DNA of 64,000 bases from Hyposmocoma kahamanoa (GCF_003589595.1 NW_020653900.1:6432606-6496605), one strand, 5' to 3'. Positions 32,749 to 44,150 are shown, counted from the first letter of the stretch. Notes: generated by a model not told the origin, from the sequence alone. Translations and numbers: made by a program.

Positions 32749-33397
32749 AAATCTTATAATAAGGCGTTACAGTCTTCTGTAGGAGCTTTTTTGTTGCCAA
32801 AATTGAAAACTTCTAGAAATACATTACCAAAGGCATAAAAATGATTTCAGTAATAAATCACTCTATAAGCTATATAAACCTCCTTCAAGAAGAGTTGACA
32901 TTTTGCAGATGTGGCCTTCTTATGGACTAATTCTGAAATAAATGAATCTCGAAATATTCCTACCCCAATAATAAATTCCCATTAACGAACAGTTTGAGGA
33001 GAGACTTGAGAAAAATGAACCTGATACAGTTATAAAACTGGCATCGGTAAGATACAGTAAAATACATGGCACAGCTATGTAGATACAATAATGTTATTAT
33101 AACCGTATGGTACATTTACCAAGTAACGTAGTTTAGTACCACAAACGTCTGCGACACTTCACCGAGTGTAAGGTACGTCACCTTTCTAAATGTCTTATCG
33201 TTACCTTGTATTTACACATTTATATTATTATTATAATACGTCAAAGTCCTTTAAAACATGGAAGAAAAAACACAACGGAAGTGATTCCTATGATTACCAT
33301 GAGAGCCGATGTCGCCAAAACTCACACATTGCTTATTTGAAACACTACAAAATCTTGATATTGATTGGTCGTAGATTCAATTTTAAAAAGAAATAAC
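32749..33397. other. Unassigned sequence
   Basis: No coding exon, RNA gene or shared repeat was seen. Confidence 0.35.
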
Positions 33398-33867
33398 AAA
33401 TTCTGGATTGAAACTATTTTTCCGGATTTAAATCGCGTATATTTGTTTTTTCAAACAAACCGACGTTTCGGGCCCTTTACAGGTCCCATGGTCACGGTTG
33501 ACTGGTTTGTAAAAATGAGAAACACAACTTCTTGCACTATACGTTTATTCGTATTTTCAAACTAAAAATCTACAACAGAACTATACATTTTACCAATATT
33601 ACACAATTTTTATTAACTACCCCTAGTAGTAGGCTACTCCACTATTCAACACGAAAACGGCGAATCAAATCCTGTACTCAATACTGATTAGACTAAACAT
33701 TTGTACATTAAAACCACAGATAGATTTATTTATAGTTATAAGGATAATGTATAATTAACGTAAAAATGTTTGAAAAAACAAATATCGCGATTTAAATCCG
33801 GAAAAATAGTTTCATTTCCTATGTGTAACAATCGCGAAAACCTAAGAACTCGATAAATTCTGGATTG
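33398..33867. mobile_element. Fold-back element E, copy 3, with 13-bp flanking direct repeat
   Basis: AAATTCTGGATTG occurs at 33,398-33,410 and 33,855-33,867. Between them AAACTATTTTTCCGGATTTA at the left is matched by the inverted TAAATCCGGAAAAATAGTTT at about 33,792-33,811. The right side continues to CAATCGCGAAAACCTAAGAA, CTCGAT. The interior includes ACCGACGTTTCGGGCCCTTT. Confidence 0.75.
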
Positions 33868-34539
33868 TTAATATAATTTAAACTTTACCCTGGTGGTATA
33901 TCGTTGAAAGTTCAGCACCATTAGTCACCATGTAGCGGTTCATTGCTGAACGACGACGAATTGGACTTATTAATTTAGTTCTTCAAAAAAAGCTACCCAA
34001 TTGCAGGGGTATAAGCTTTACTTTCGTTTCTTGTAGCAAAAAAAATATTTCGATGAGCAGAAAATCGTAAATTTGTTAAAATAAGACTTTCCGATGATGA
34101 TACCACGGATAATATTTTTAGTGCGGCTATCATTTGTGCGCTCCAAAACAGCACAAGGCATTTTTTAGGATTTTAGAGAATTTGCACGAAAGAATGACAC
34201 AACCATACCATACAAAGCAAAAATGACGGACTGTGCTCAGATAAGTCTTTCGAGACCTACTGTTGGCACGCGTCTGACGCTAACTAACCATTTGTACTGT
34301 ATTTATGGTTCTGTGACTTTAAATAATGCAAATTAACAAACAAATCATGTATGCATTTGTAACTCTACTATTTAAGCATAGAATAATCATAGACTAACTG
34401 CGTTGGTAGAATTTTTAAATCTATCTCCAGAAAAGCTGTCATTTTGCAGATGTCAACGGTACGAAACGGTTTTGGTTCACGTTTATGTTTCATTATTTTC
34501 TTATAAAATATTTGCATCTGATACTATTGTCCCGAAGTT
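33868..34539. other. Unassigned sequence
   Basis: No coding exon, RNA gene or shared repeat was seen. Confidence 0.35.
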
Positions 34540-34815
34540 TTAGTAGCAGTAGAGCTTCTTGTGAAAGAGTTCGTCAAGGGTAGTACCGCCACCTTACCTA
34601 TTTCTACCGCCAAGCAGTAATGTGAACATTACTGCGTTCTGGTTTCACTGGCACATGGGACTTGTCAAAATATGTTCCAGTGTAACAGTGGCAGTCTCAA
34701 TCAAATCTTTGCGACTTAAAGCTTTGAGTGGCACTACAACTGTAATGGACAGGCGAGTCACTTACTACCAGACCCATGACTTATTCGTCCCGTTACTGGG
34801 TATCATAAAAAAAGT
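34540..34815 (-). repeat. Repeat C, full length
   Basis: TAGTAGCAGTAGAGCTTCTT, GAGTTCGTCAAGGGTAGTAC, CGCCAAGCAGTAATGTGAAC, GGCACATGGGACTTGTCAAA and CTGTAATGGACAGGCGAGTC. Both halves are joined. Confidence 0.8.
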
Positions 34816-35482
34816 TATTACTGTGACTTATTTTGACTAATTTGTATTACGTAACTTAAGACTTATGGTTGTGCAATTTTATATATAATCCCTATAGAAC
34901 TTTCACACTCACTCATGTCATTTGGCATTCGTGACAAAATGACACTTCACGACAATCGTAAGAACAAATACAAATTGTCCATCGACAATTACATTTTAAC
35001 ACGCAGCCTTCACCTTTCGTCGTGGGAGTCGAAATGTTAAAATTACTTTCTCTTTACCTTTACGACCTTATGACTTATCTAATGCAGCTCATAATAGTAC
35101 TTTTTTGATTACAGTTTTCTTATCGTATCCATGGCATACACTATAACGCTTGCCATCGCAGTGAAAGGATATTCCAATTGGCGTAAGGTACTCGCCGTTT
35201 GTTGCACAGGGTGGTCGTCGTGCGGGGAGGCTCGTTTCGTGCACCCCAAATATAGTGACGTCAAATGACCCTGCATTAGTTATCTGATTTCTTCGAAATT
35301 TACTCTAAGGTCTTAAACGTCCAACCTCTAAATAGTCATTAGTTATTTTCGAAATGTGAAATCCATTTACAAGATCTAAGCGTTTGAAATTCAAATTTTT
35401 CCAGTAGTATGTTACATAACTACGTAATATATGCCATATAATCATATCAATTGTCTGGTCTTAAATTAGATTATTTATTATG
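34816..35482. other. Unassigned sequence
   Basis: Includes a locally GC-rich patch (about 35,205-35,255, GGTGGTCGTCGTGCGGGGAG) without coding or repeat matches in the window. Confidence 0.35.
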
Positions 35483-35720
35483 ACTACCAGAGCAACGGAA
35501 TTCACTCTGGGTTACAAACCAGAACGCCCAGACGAGAACTTATAAAAAAAATATTTTCCCAGATTGATCCAACTGGGAATTAAAACCGGGATAAGCTAAC
35601 GCAACGCACTAATTAGCACGCCCAAATCAGAACTAATTAAAAAAAAATTTCCCAAATTGGTCCAACCGGGATTCGAAACCGGGGTGCAAATGAACTGGTC
35701 ATTGGACTACCGAGGTCATC
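35483..35720 (-). mobile_element. Two SINE-F copies head to tail
   Basis: The outer copy (35,483-35,620) has ACTACCAGAGCAACGGAATT and TTAAAACCGGGATAAGC. The second (about 35,620-35,720) has TTCCCAAATTGGTCCAACCG, then GGGATTCGAAACCGGGGTGC and CATTGGACTACCGAGGTCAT. That last part is a nearly complete tRNA-like head on the minus strand. Confidence 0.7.
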
Positions 35721-36044
35721 AAATGATTTGTTATTTTGCTTGGATGTCAAATTTGCTTTCCTTCAGTAGTATTAAAGTTTTAACTAAATGCTAGATACCG
35801 AAGAAAGAACACCAGGACGTTACAGACAAAAGTTGTCATACAGGGGAGTATACTAGAAAGCAGTACCAAAAAAAAAAATGTTTTTACAGTTTAAATGATT
35901 TTTTTGATTTTAAGCAATGTGAATAAATATTAATGAAATTAAATTAACGTAATAATGAATTAATATGCTTTATGTACAAGTTTATTTTAATTTTATAATT
36001 AATTTGCACTTTAAACATTAATTAAACTGTACTGTAAACTTTGT

Positions 36045-36135
36045 ACGCCCGTAGCGGGTAGATTGTGAGGACTAATTATGTTCATAAGAGCTTAATGTTC
36101 ACACAATAAATGAATTCTATTCTATTTTATTTTAT
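36045..36135 (+). mobile_element. LINE 3' end (type 3)
   Basis: CGCCCGTAGCGGGTAGATTG, TGAGGACTAATTATGTTC, ACAATAAATGAATTC and a terminal pentamer-like run TATTCTATTTTATTTTA. Such a 3' UTR plus short tandem tail is typical of non-LTR elements. No protein part is present. Confidence 0.5.
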
Positions 36136-36149
36136 CAACGAAATACTTT

Positions 36150-36262
36150 TATAAGACATCAAGCGACCGGACTATCAGGTCGTGAGCCTAGCGGTAAGCG
36201 ACGCTACTATTCTTAACAGTTGCAATGCCACACAAGACTTTAAATCACGCGATTGTACCGAC
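36150..36262 (+). repeat. Repeat C, outer left half
   Basis: ACATCAAGCGACCGGACTAT, CAGGTCGTGAGCCTAGCGGT, AACAGTTGCAATGCCACAC and AGACTTTAAATCACGCGATT. Confidence 0.65.
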
Positions 36263-37166
36263 ATTAAAACATATACTCCCAGTAGGAAAACTGAGCAAGC
36301 TATCAAGGGTTTATGTTGTAGCCATACGCTGCTCTCAAGCGGATTTGGGAACTACAATTATAAATCTCTGACGTGCAAATTTTATAGTGACTTTGTTAAC
36401 TATAATGCAAATTATTTGAAATGCTTCAGTGACATGAAACGCCCTAATGGCATTAAAATTTGAGTATCATGCCCTGGAGTTGTTTTAACTAAGCATTTCA
36501 ACTTGGAAGATGGCCCTGGTACTAAAGATTACATAATAAAAATAATACAAGAGGTAAGTGACGAATAATAAGATTTCGATTATTGAAAAAACAGAATACA
36601 CGTGTCAAGGACAAAAGTGAATAATTTTCAAAAGTCACGTCTTTCGAAAACGAGACGAGGTGGTTTCGGACAGCAGCAGTGTTTAACGCATTTATTCCGA
36701 AACAAAATAAATGAGATATCTGATTTTATTGTTGAATCTGCTATTGAGTATCATTGTAAAGAGACACAATTCCAAGCCAAAGGTGTCTATCAAACAATCA
36801 CAATAATAGGCAGTCGTGTGTACAATGTTACTTCCATTGATGTTTCTGTACAATGATCTCCTAAATTGCATCTCCATGAGGGTCATAAAGGTTGGGTGAA
36901 AGTTTTGATTTCTTGTGTTCCCATGGATAATGGTATCATTTATAGACGAGACACGTTCCGGGTACTTTTAAGCTGGATTTTTTTATGTTAATCCACATTT
37001 TGGCTTAAGCATAGATAATTCAGCTATTATGGCAGAATTGTCAATTATTTTGTTTGAAAATTGTTCCGTCTACGACGCTCTCCGACACTTGTTGCATATT
37101 CTAACGACGTGTCTTCTAAAAATATGAATTGTTGTTATTTTCATGTCAATTTCAACGTACAATTTC
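36263..37166. other. Unassigned sequence
   Basis: Two open frames of 84 and 93 codons on the plus strand show no domain, signal or splice context. Confidence 0.35.
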
Positions 37167-37385
37167 AAATAAATCATTAAAATCGAGTTCTTGAAATTAT
37201 TTTTTTTCGAATCTAAATCGTATACCTATTACGTTTCGGACCTTTTACAAGATTCATCTTCATATTTGACCGAGATGGTAAAGTCATGACTAGTTTGAAA
37301 AAACAAATATAAGCGATTTAGTTCCGGAAAAATACTTTAATTTCCAATAAATCATTCAAAATCAAATTCCTGATAATTTACTTAA
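37167..37385. mobile_element. Fold-back element E, copy 4, flanked by a long direct repeat
   Basis: The interior has TTTTTTCGAATCTAAATCGT, CGTTTCGGACCTTTTACAAG and the inverse AGCGATTTAGTTCCGGAAAA. Diverged direct repeats of about 33 bp flank it: AATAAATCATTAAAATCGAG, TTCTTGAAATTA at the left and AATAAATCATTCAAAATCAA, ATTCCTGATAATTTA at the right. Confidence 0.6.
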
Positions 37386-37387
37386 TT

Positions 37388-37590
37388 ACCAGTGGGCGGG
37401 CCACGTTATGGGGCCAAAGAGTTCTCGAGTAGCGACCGAGTACCGGAAGACGCAGCGTGGGCAGCCCACCTACAAGGTGCACCTATGACCTGGTGAAGGC
37501 TGCAGAAATCAGCTGGATGCGAGCAAACCGGTTGTTGTGGCGTTCTTTGGTCCTATGTTTAACAGTGGACGTTTTACGGCTATAATAATG
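37388..37590 (+). mobile_element. RTE-like LINE 3' fragment
   Basis: The plus strand gives QWAGHVMGPKSSRVATEYR and QRGQPTYK, the same end region as the copy at 28,888, followed by MFNSGRFTAIIMK in a third block. Stops interrupt it. Confidence 0.65.
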
Positions 37591-37623
37591 AAGATTTAAT
37601 TACTACTTTAATTACTAGTACTA

Positions 37624-37803
37624 GAAAGGTAAAACGTCTAACGTGCATTTGGAAAAAAATAGAGGAGAGCGATATGAATAATTTATTTTAAGAAAAAAAA
37701 AACCAGAACTCTAATTTTATTTGTTACATGGAAAAGCAGAAACTTTGTACTATACAAAATAGCTGTAACATCTTCCAAATGCACTTTAGACGTTTTACCT
37801 TTC
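37624..37803. mobile_element. 180-bp MITE with 30-bp terminal inverted repeats
   Basis: The left arm 37,624-37,653 (GAAAGGTAAAACGTCTAACG onward) and right arm 37,774-37,803 are reverse complements with one mismatch in 30. The core is AT-rich and non-coding. No target-site duplication is evident, and no second copy is in the window. Confidence 0.85.
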
Positions 37804-37877
37804 CAGGGTCGAGATGATACAACATTGCTACTCTATTGTATGTATAATATTATTTTCTTAATTGATAGGTTTGTATA

Positions 37878-38142
37878 ACGTCGGGGATAGTGCCATTACG
37901 CGTATGTCGCCAAATCACATCCGCGTATACGTCGTGGCAACCAAATTAGCGTGATTTACGGGAATCTATTGTAATCAGTCCGTAGACAACATAAAATAAT
38001 TCTTACAGAGCAAAAACGAAAGTCATAGCCATTGAAATAACAAAGCAATATCGTTAAATCCCTTTCCTGTGAAATTTGGTTTGGTGCAGATACGCGCTTA
38101 TTACCAATACTACATACGCGGATTTGCACTGTCCACGACGAT
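37878..38142 (+). mobile_element. MITE-1, copy 2
   Basis: CGTCGGGGATAGTGCCATTA at the left. The right end is TTGCACTGTCCACGACGATA, the inverse of the same motif. Interior blocks GTAGACAACATAAAATAATT and CCTGTGAAATTTGG are shared, inverted, with 30,732-31,033. Confidence 0.75.
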
Positions 38143-38994
38143 AAGACGAAAACGACCTTTTCGTACGCTTCTATCCACATTCGTTTAAAGCCTGGTTTGG
38201 TTAAACATACTGAAAGTAGGTTTCAATATGCAAAACAAACATAGAAGTATGTCAAGATCGTAGAGCAATTTTGTAGTCACTACCTAAAGGAGAACAACAA
38301 AAAACAAATACCTTTTATTGCACTTCAGAAAAAATACGAACATAATATAAAAGACAGTGCTAGACAGCTGTAATAGAGAAGGAATTTTACGTAGGTACAT
38401 GAATGTATATGTTATTTAGAACAGGTAGATTTCTGATCACAAATTAAAGTATTTCAATGGCGGAATCATAAAACCAACTTTGGGGTTACTACCCAGAACA
38501 ACTAAAGCCAAACCATTGGTTCCCACCAAATTTCGAGTTTGATAAAAATCACATAAACTTTTTGTTTTACGTTACAAAAGTTTGAACAAAAAAAAGCCGG
38601 AAAAATTCGCTGGATGTAAGGATTGCAAGGATGCAAAGGATTAGGGTGAACACGAAAGAGATACTACAAATATCACAAATTCTGAACTCAAATACAAAAG
38701 TGTGGGCATTAAAGCTTCACTATTAATACTATAATAGACAAGAGTACAAACACCCTATGCTTAAAATTTTCTCTTATTGTTATATTTCCGTTGTTTCGAA
38801 ACCATTATTTGTAATTAAGCCTAAGTTCCCACAGCACAATATTCCTTCAATGATCACTCGTAATTAGGGTGGCATTTGTATGGAGATCGTAGTTGATTTA
38901 ATTGCTTGATTCATTCGCTTGAGACTTGATTATTTACTTTAAGACCTTGAGCCTGAGAATTCTTCTAAAGCTGGATATGAGAAGATAATTTATC
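38143..38994. other. Unassigned sequence
   Basis: No coding exon, RNA gene or shared repeat was seen. Confidence 0.35.
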
Positions 38995-39292
38995 ACTGCC
39001 TCTGTGGCCGAACGATTACCATGCTGGACTGTGTTATTATAAAAAAGTTGATTTTCGAATTTTCATTGTCTAATAAATAATAATAATATAATAACGCACA
39101 CACGCATAGCCCCGCACTAGGGAAGTCCTGTATCACGGGTGCCATGGCCACACACATAGACAACCACAAATTACACCCAAACTCACGAGAGAAGTGAATG
39201 TATGTCATACAAATATTTCTCCCGGCCCGGGAATCGAACCTGGGACCTCTGCGTGGCAGTCCGGCATGGTAACCGTTCGGCCACGAAGGCAG
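38995..39292 (-). mobile_element. SINE-B bounded by inverted tRNA heads
   Basis: A near full-length minus-strand SINE-B lies at 39,090-39,292 (body ATAGCCCCGCACTAGGGAAG, head CCCGGCCCGGGAATCGAACC). An extra plus-oriented head fragment lies at 38,995-39,031: ACTGCCTCTGTGGCCGAACG, ATTACCATGCTGGACTG. The two heads are inverted and differ at only a few of about 36 positions. Between them is AAAAAGTTGATTTTCGAATT, TTTCATTGTCTAA, the block also seen at 7511. Confidence 0.8.
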
Positions 39293-40784
39293 TAAATGCT
39301 GTTGCAGTGGTAATTGTGTCTCAATAGAGTGTCATTGGAATGGCAGTGATGGCATTAATTCATTCAATCATTAACGATTGATGTTGCTTTACTAAAACTA
39401 CCATGGAAGTTACTATGGACATTTTAATTTTTATCTCTTTTACTTATACTGCAAATTATTCTTCAAGTGCATGTATTTTCAATGTCAAATAATTGGTAGA
39501 TTACGCCAACGACTCGCCATTACAGAGCAAGTACTAAAAAATTGCAATGGCCGTTAATAGTAGTTCAATGGCTGGCTACTGACAAGCCTCTACTCTTAAC
39601 TTTTAGCAGAATACTAAACGTACCAAATTCTGCCATAGACTAGTAGGTCACGCTGAACTCATGCTTTTTTAAACCATCTAAATTCTAAATCTCTTTAATT
39701 TCCCTTCAAAACAAAAAAAAAAAGTAACTTAAGTCTATTGACGTAACTCAAAAAAACTTGTCGTATAATTCGAAAACTTGCTGAATTACTATTAAATTTT
39801 TTTTCATGCGAATTAAGATCATAGAGTAGGTCACGGTTAAATATTTTAATTGTAAGGCAATTATTCGCTTTCCTAGATTATTGTCTAGGTGTGTACAGAC
39901 GCTGGCGATGTTGGATTCACACACATTCTGTTTTGTTTTAAATTTTTAGAAAATTTTATCAAATATTTGTATAAATGGGAAGATACAAAGTAGTATAAAT
40001 TAGTTTTTTCCATTTTTTACCTAACAGCTTTAATTATTGGATTTGTTTTGGAACATTTAGACTTTTTGTGCATACTTTGTGTTATATTTTTGTTTTTGTG
40101 CAGTATAGAAAATTTTATTCATTTCTTATAAAAACTTGATGATAATAGCCATTCCAAACAATGCGCAATCTTGGTGTAATAAAGCCACATCTGGAAAATT
40201 ACATTTTTTTAGCAGACTTAAAAATTTCACGAACTAAATTAGTCGATAACATTTTTATGTTTAAATAGGAAAGGTTAAGAATTTCATTTGATAAAAGCAT
40301 TTCTGACATTATGATCACATGTGACTTTACTTTACTAAGGGTAGAAATTTGTAAAGGTAGACAATATTTACGAGATAGCAAAACTTAGGTCAAAAGTGTC
40401 GCTTTATTTACAAAAAACCATTTATCTCACCCACATAAATACTAAACTTGAAGTAACAGTACTTTGTGTACAATATTTTTAAAAATGAGTTAAAAAAATA
40501 TTCTCTATCGTTCAGTTTCTCCAGCATCTGTACTAACTTTCGTCTCTGGACCGCGTAATGATATAAAGACGACATACAACGCGCATTTGCCATTAACCAC
40601 ACAGCTTTGTATGTGTAAGAGTATATACGAATTTTCTTTGATATGCCACAGTACTGTGGTTCCAGATCATGAATAGCACTTCTTATTCCGAGGTACTGAA
40701 GGGTAGGTTGACAAATGGCACGTTATGTCAGCATACAGTTAGTTATCGTGGCAAAGATGAAGAATAATTAAGAGCAGTGATAGC
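39293..40784. other. Unassigned AT-rich sequence
   Basis: Two 60-64-codon open frames show no support, and no repeat was recognised. Confidence 0.35.
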
Positions 40785-40920
40785 TTAGTTTGTAAAAACT
40801 AACCTCTTATCTAGGAAGTTCTGGGTTACGAAATACGATTTTATCTCACGGTAAAGAAAACATGTCGTTCGAATCCAATCTGGTTCGAATCCAGCCTGAT
40901 CGAAGGTAATTTTCTTTGTG
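40785..40920 (+). mobile_element. tRNA-like SINE fragment with duplicated B-box
   Basis: GTGATAGCTTAGTTTGTAAA resembles an A-box region. Downstream TCGAATCCAATCTGGTTCGA carries the B-box motif twice in a row, followed by ATCCAGCCTGATCGAAGG. The element is related to the fold-back at 17,185. Confidence 0.45.
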
Positions 40921-40974
40921 TACGATCTTTATGTTAATAATTATAATAATTTAATAAAGTTAATTTCCAAATTC

Positions 40975-41050
40975 TTCATATCAGGAATGGAACTCGGGAC
41001 TTCCTTATCCAACGTCCACAGCGCAAACCGTTGGACCGTTGAGGTCTTTA
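40975..41050 (-). mobile_element. tRNA-like SINE head fragment
   Basis: On the minus strand: GACCTCAACGGTCCAACGGT, GGATAAGGAAGTCCCGAGTT, CCATTCC. This is the SINE-F head without its body. Confidence 0.5.
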
Positions 41051-41384
41051 ACTATAATTTAGATGACCCGTACACAACAGTGGGTGGTACATGGCATGTT
41101 TTGCATCAATTGCGTATTATCAAGAATGCAATCAATGATCTTATTAAAGTATCGAGAGTAAAACCAAATGCTAGATGCAATCAAATAATTACAGTTCAGT
41201 ATCAATTATTTGTAATAACACGCAAACACGAACTACTGCCACTGAACTTAGAATTAAACATGTTTAAGCTAAAGTGGTATCTATAAAAAATACGTCATGT
41301 ATTTAATTTTTTGTTAAATTTACACTTTTGGAAATTGGGTTTTATTTACATTTGTTATTTAACTAGTCTAGTACTTCCATCAGG

Positions 41385-41510
41385 TGAGACAATGAGGTTG
41401 ACGGTGAAGTGTGCGCATCTAGATTAATGCCTATTCACTCTCTATGAATAAGTCCGGGAGGGAATTTCTTCGGATCTAAATGGTGTATATTTGTTTTTTA
41501 CAAGTTCTTT
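41385..41510 (+). repeat. Diverged repeat fragments
   Basis: ATCAGGTGAGACAATGAGGT, CTATGAATAAGTCCGGGAGG (as at 22,400), then TTCTTCGGATCTAAATGGTG and TATATTTGTTTTTTACAAG from fold-back family E. Confidence 0.45.
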
Positions 41511-41565
41511 ACAAGTTACATGAAAGAAATAAACTTGAAATAAAGACCTGAGAACTAGTTTCTTT

Positions 41566-41655
41566 ATTTTATTTCCATAATGTCTATACATTATGGAAAT
41601 AAAATTATTTTTTTTGCTTTTATTCTACCTTACCTATGTAAGGTAGAATAAAAGC
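41566..41655. repeat. Two adjacent perfect 18-bp hairpins with identical CTAT loops
   Basis: Hairpin 1 has arms 41,566-41,583 and 41,588-41,605 with loop CTAT (41,584-41,587). Hairpin 2 has arms 41,616-41,633 and 41,638-41,655 with loop CTAT (41,634-41,637). Arms are exact complements, and the two stems are unrelated in sequence (ATTTCCATAATGT and TATTCTACCTTAC). Only 10 bp separates them. Confidence 0.92.
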
Positions 41656-41814
41656 TTAAATACTAGTAAGTAAAACTAGGATTAAATTATATGAATAAAA
41701 TTGGGTTCCCGCAGCATGGTGCCCAAGAAGCTGGCAGCATATCCCCTTTGTATGGCTATGCTAATGCGTTGGCCAAGGTAGCTACCGGTCCTTGGGTTTC
41801 CCAGACAGTTGAGA

Positions 41815-42015
41815 ACGATGCTATTTAGTTTAGGTTTTTGCGATTATTATACACGTTATACATACGGAATTGTTTTATGAAATAAACCGACGTTCCGTTC
41901 AAAGTAATCCGTGACTACGGGCCTATAACTTGCATGGTCTGAAACCTTGGTTTGTTTTAAAAAATAAATATACGCGATTCAGATCTAAGAAAATAGTTTA
42001 ATTTCCGATGTTTCG
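41815..42015 (+). repeat. Fold-back element E, copy 5
   Basis: TTTAGTTTAGGTTTTTGCGA, AATAAACCGACGTTCCGTTC, ACTTGCATGGTCTGAAACC and ATATACGCGATTCAGATCTA. The two arms can still be paired, but they are more diverged than in copy 3. Confidence 0.55.
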
Positions 42016-43130
42016 TTTAGATTTATATACTCGTATAAATGATAAAATTACTTATTATAAACGTGACTCATCAAAATAGACTTACTAATTTATAAATAAT
42101 GGAAATTAAACGTAATTATTTTGGTAATTGTTCGCTTTAATTTTTTCTACAAGGAAAAAGTTCTCATACTCAACCGGTTTTTTCAATAACACCTTTTTTT
42201 TTCTATATTCCATAAACATCATCATTCGTCATTCGTCATTCGCCATTTTTATCCTTCTCTTTAGCACTTCATCGTTCAGAAACAGCACCCACTCATACTA
42301 AGCTTCGCTCACAATCCTACACATGTGTACAGAAAATTTCCATTTTTGGTATAACGTCTTCCAAGGTGACCTTGTAGGTAGTCCATTTGAACAGCAAAAT
42401 GTGCTGTACAGCATTTCAAAATCTTCTTATCGTATCGATGGTTTATACTATATCATTGTAGCCCTGAACTCAGTCACGCTGACTGCATTACTAGTAGCAG
42501 CCATTAAATCATCAAGCTTGCAGGTGTTAGACCATGTAGGGCACAATGTGATGTGGAAAATCGTTTGTATCGCACCGCACAAACAGTCCAGGTTAGAAGT
42601 ATCCGAAAATCCCACCTGAACTAATTGTCCTTACTCCGGTCAACCTGAGCTTGAAGCCTATTTAAAGACTTTCGGATCGGCCTTGGTAATTGGTGTCTAG
42701 AAGAAAGATTATCAAATACACAAACACAAATTTACAAATAGTGTGTTATGTTATGACTAAATAATAAAAATGTGAAATGCTTACACAAATTTGTGTATCA
42801 TATTCATAATTCTTATTATTATGAAACTTTTTTATGAAATAGGTATCATTAGATTCGATATGACTCAGTTTGTTACTACGATAATTTAATATAAAAAGAA
42901 AGAAACTAGAAGGAGTATATTGTTCCAGTATTTCGTGGAAGCATAACGAAAACTGCCACGAAATGCTGAAGTGTTGTATCTGGGGCAAATTAATCAAGAA
43001 GCCGTTCTTATGAGATGTAGGGAAAAATTTTGTTTGTCAAAAAGATAACAAATAATATTTCACCGAAAAAGATAACAAATTACATTATTACTAACTTATA
43101 TTAATGCTTTACATACAAAAGGTAGAGATT
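42016..43130. other. Unassigned sequence
   Basis: A short (CATTCGT)n-like run lies near 42,225. A 98-codon plus-strand frame (42,323-42,619) shows no domain. Confidence 0.35.
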
Positions 43131-43244
43131 ATGAAATTTTTTGGCTTGTTAATAGATAGGAATCTGGTCTTTACGAATCATATTGACAGCATCTGCAGCA
43201 ATACGAACAACGTTACGGAGGACGTATACAAACGTCGTCTATAA
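43131..43244 (+). mobile_element. LINE reverse-transcriptase fragment
   Basis: The short frame reads FFGLLIDRNLVFTNHIDSIC. This fits the FLGxxID..L.(W/F)..HI motif found downstream of the catalytic core of Jockey/CR1-type reverse transcriptases. Flanking parts are lost. Confidence 0.45.
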
Positions 43245-43469
43245 ATGAACACAAAAAATATTTCTTTATAAGGATTGATTAATCTGGAATAATGTATATG
43301 CGGAATGATATGGCATTTGTCCACGAGTACCATCAACCTATTTAGTCATGAAAAAAGTTATTGGTTATGATTTTGGTAATATGGTTCTGCGAGCGATAAT
43401 ATTATTTTACAAATAACCTTGCATATACGTAGTCTGTAAGTTTGTCAAACAGTACAGAGTACTAAAAAA

Positions 43470-43742
43470 ACCTACCTCAAAAGTTTCTGAAATTACATCT
43501 ATTTGCCAAGTTTTCTTGAAATCGGTTACCGGAAAGTGCGCGAAACCGGATTCATACCCTAGTTTGCCACCTTTAGAGGGGGAGCATTTTCATAAAAATT
43601 TAAACGGCACCACTACTGAGGTACCTTCTTTCTTACAAAAAAGAATCATCAAAATCAGTTCACGGAGCTATCGTGTAACATACATACAAAAAAAACATAA
43701 AGTCGAATTAAGAACCTCCTCCTTTTTTTGAAGTCGGTTTAA
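43470..43742 (-). repeat. Repeat D, full-length copy 8
   Basis: In minus orientation from AAACCGACTTCAAAAAAAGG to the AAACTTTTGAGG end. It contains ATCTATTTGCCAAGTTTTCT, GGTTACCGGAAAGTGCGCGA, CACTACTGAGGTACCTTCTT and ATCGTGTAACATACATAC. It is the best comparison for the rearranged copy at 2218. Confidence 0.8.
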
Positions 43743-43849
43743 GAAGCCATAGAAATAAACCTACGCGCGAAATGCCACCCATTAGACTTGTTGTAGAGCA
43801 TTTACCAAAAACTACGCTGTACTTAAAAAGTCCATATTTTTTTCTTTTT

Positions 43850-44150
43850 TTATTATCATACCAAGTGACGAGACTAACAAGTCGTGTACCTGTTGGTAAG
43901 CGACCCGCCTGTTCATAACAGTTGCAGCTAGCATTCAATCGCAACACCTGAGGGGCACCGCCACTGCGCTCGTCACCTTGAGACATAAGTTTGAAAAGTC
44001 CTATGTGTCTGTAATTTCACCAGTATCCTTAACCCTTCGAAACCGGAACGCAGGAATGCTTACATTACTGCTTGGCGGCAGAAATAAGTAAGGTGGCAGT
44101 ACTTCCCTGGACAAACCCTTTCGCAAGGTGCTCTACCGCTACTAAATGCT
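43850..44150 (+). repeat. Repeat C, full length
   Basis: CCAAGTGACGAGACTAACAA, GTCGTGTACCTGTTGGTAAG, CGCCACTGCGCTCGTCACCT, AATTTCACCAGTATCCTTAA, CGAAACCGGAACGCAGGAAT and TGCTTGGCGGCAGAAATAAG. Confidence 0.8.

Noticed and set aside
35640..35720. tRNA gene on the minus strand
   Set aside because: The head is the most complete in the window, but it runs into the SINE-F body shared with several other copies, and the acceptor stem is not closed.
36602..36856. 84-codon plus-strand frame
   Set aside because: The composition looks protein-like at first, but there is no motif, no splice sites and no relative in the window.
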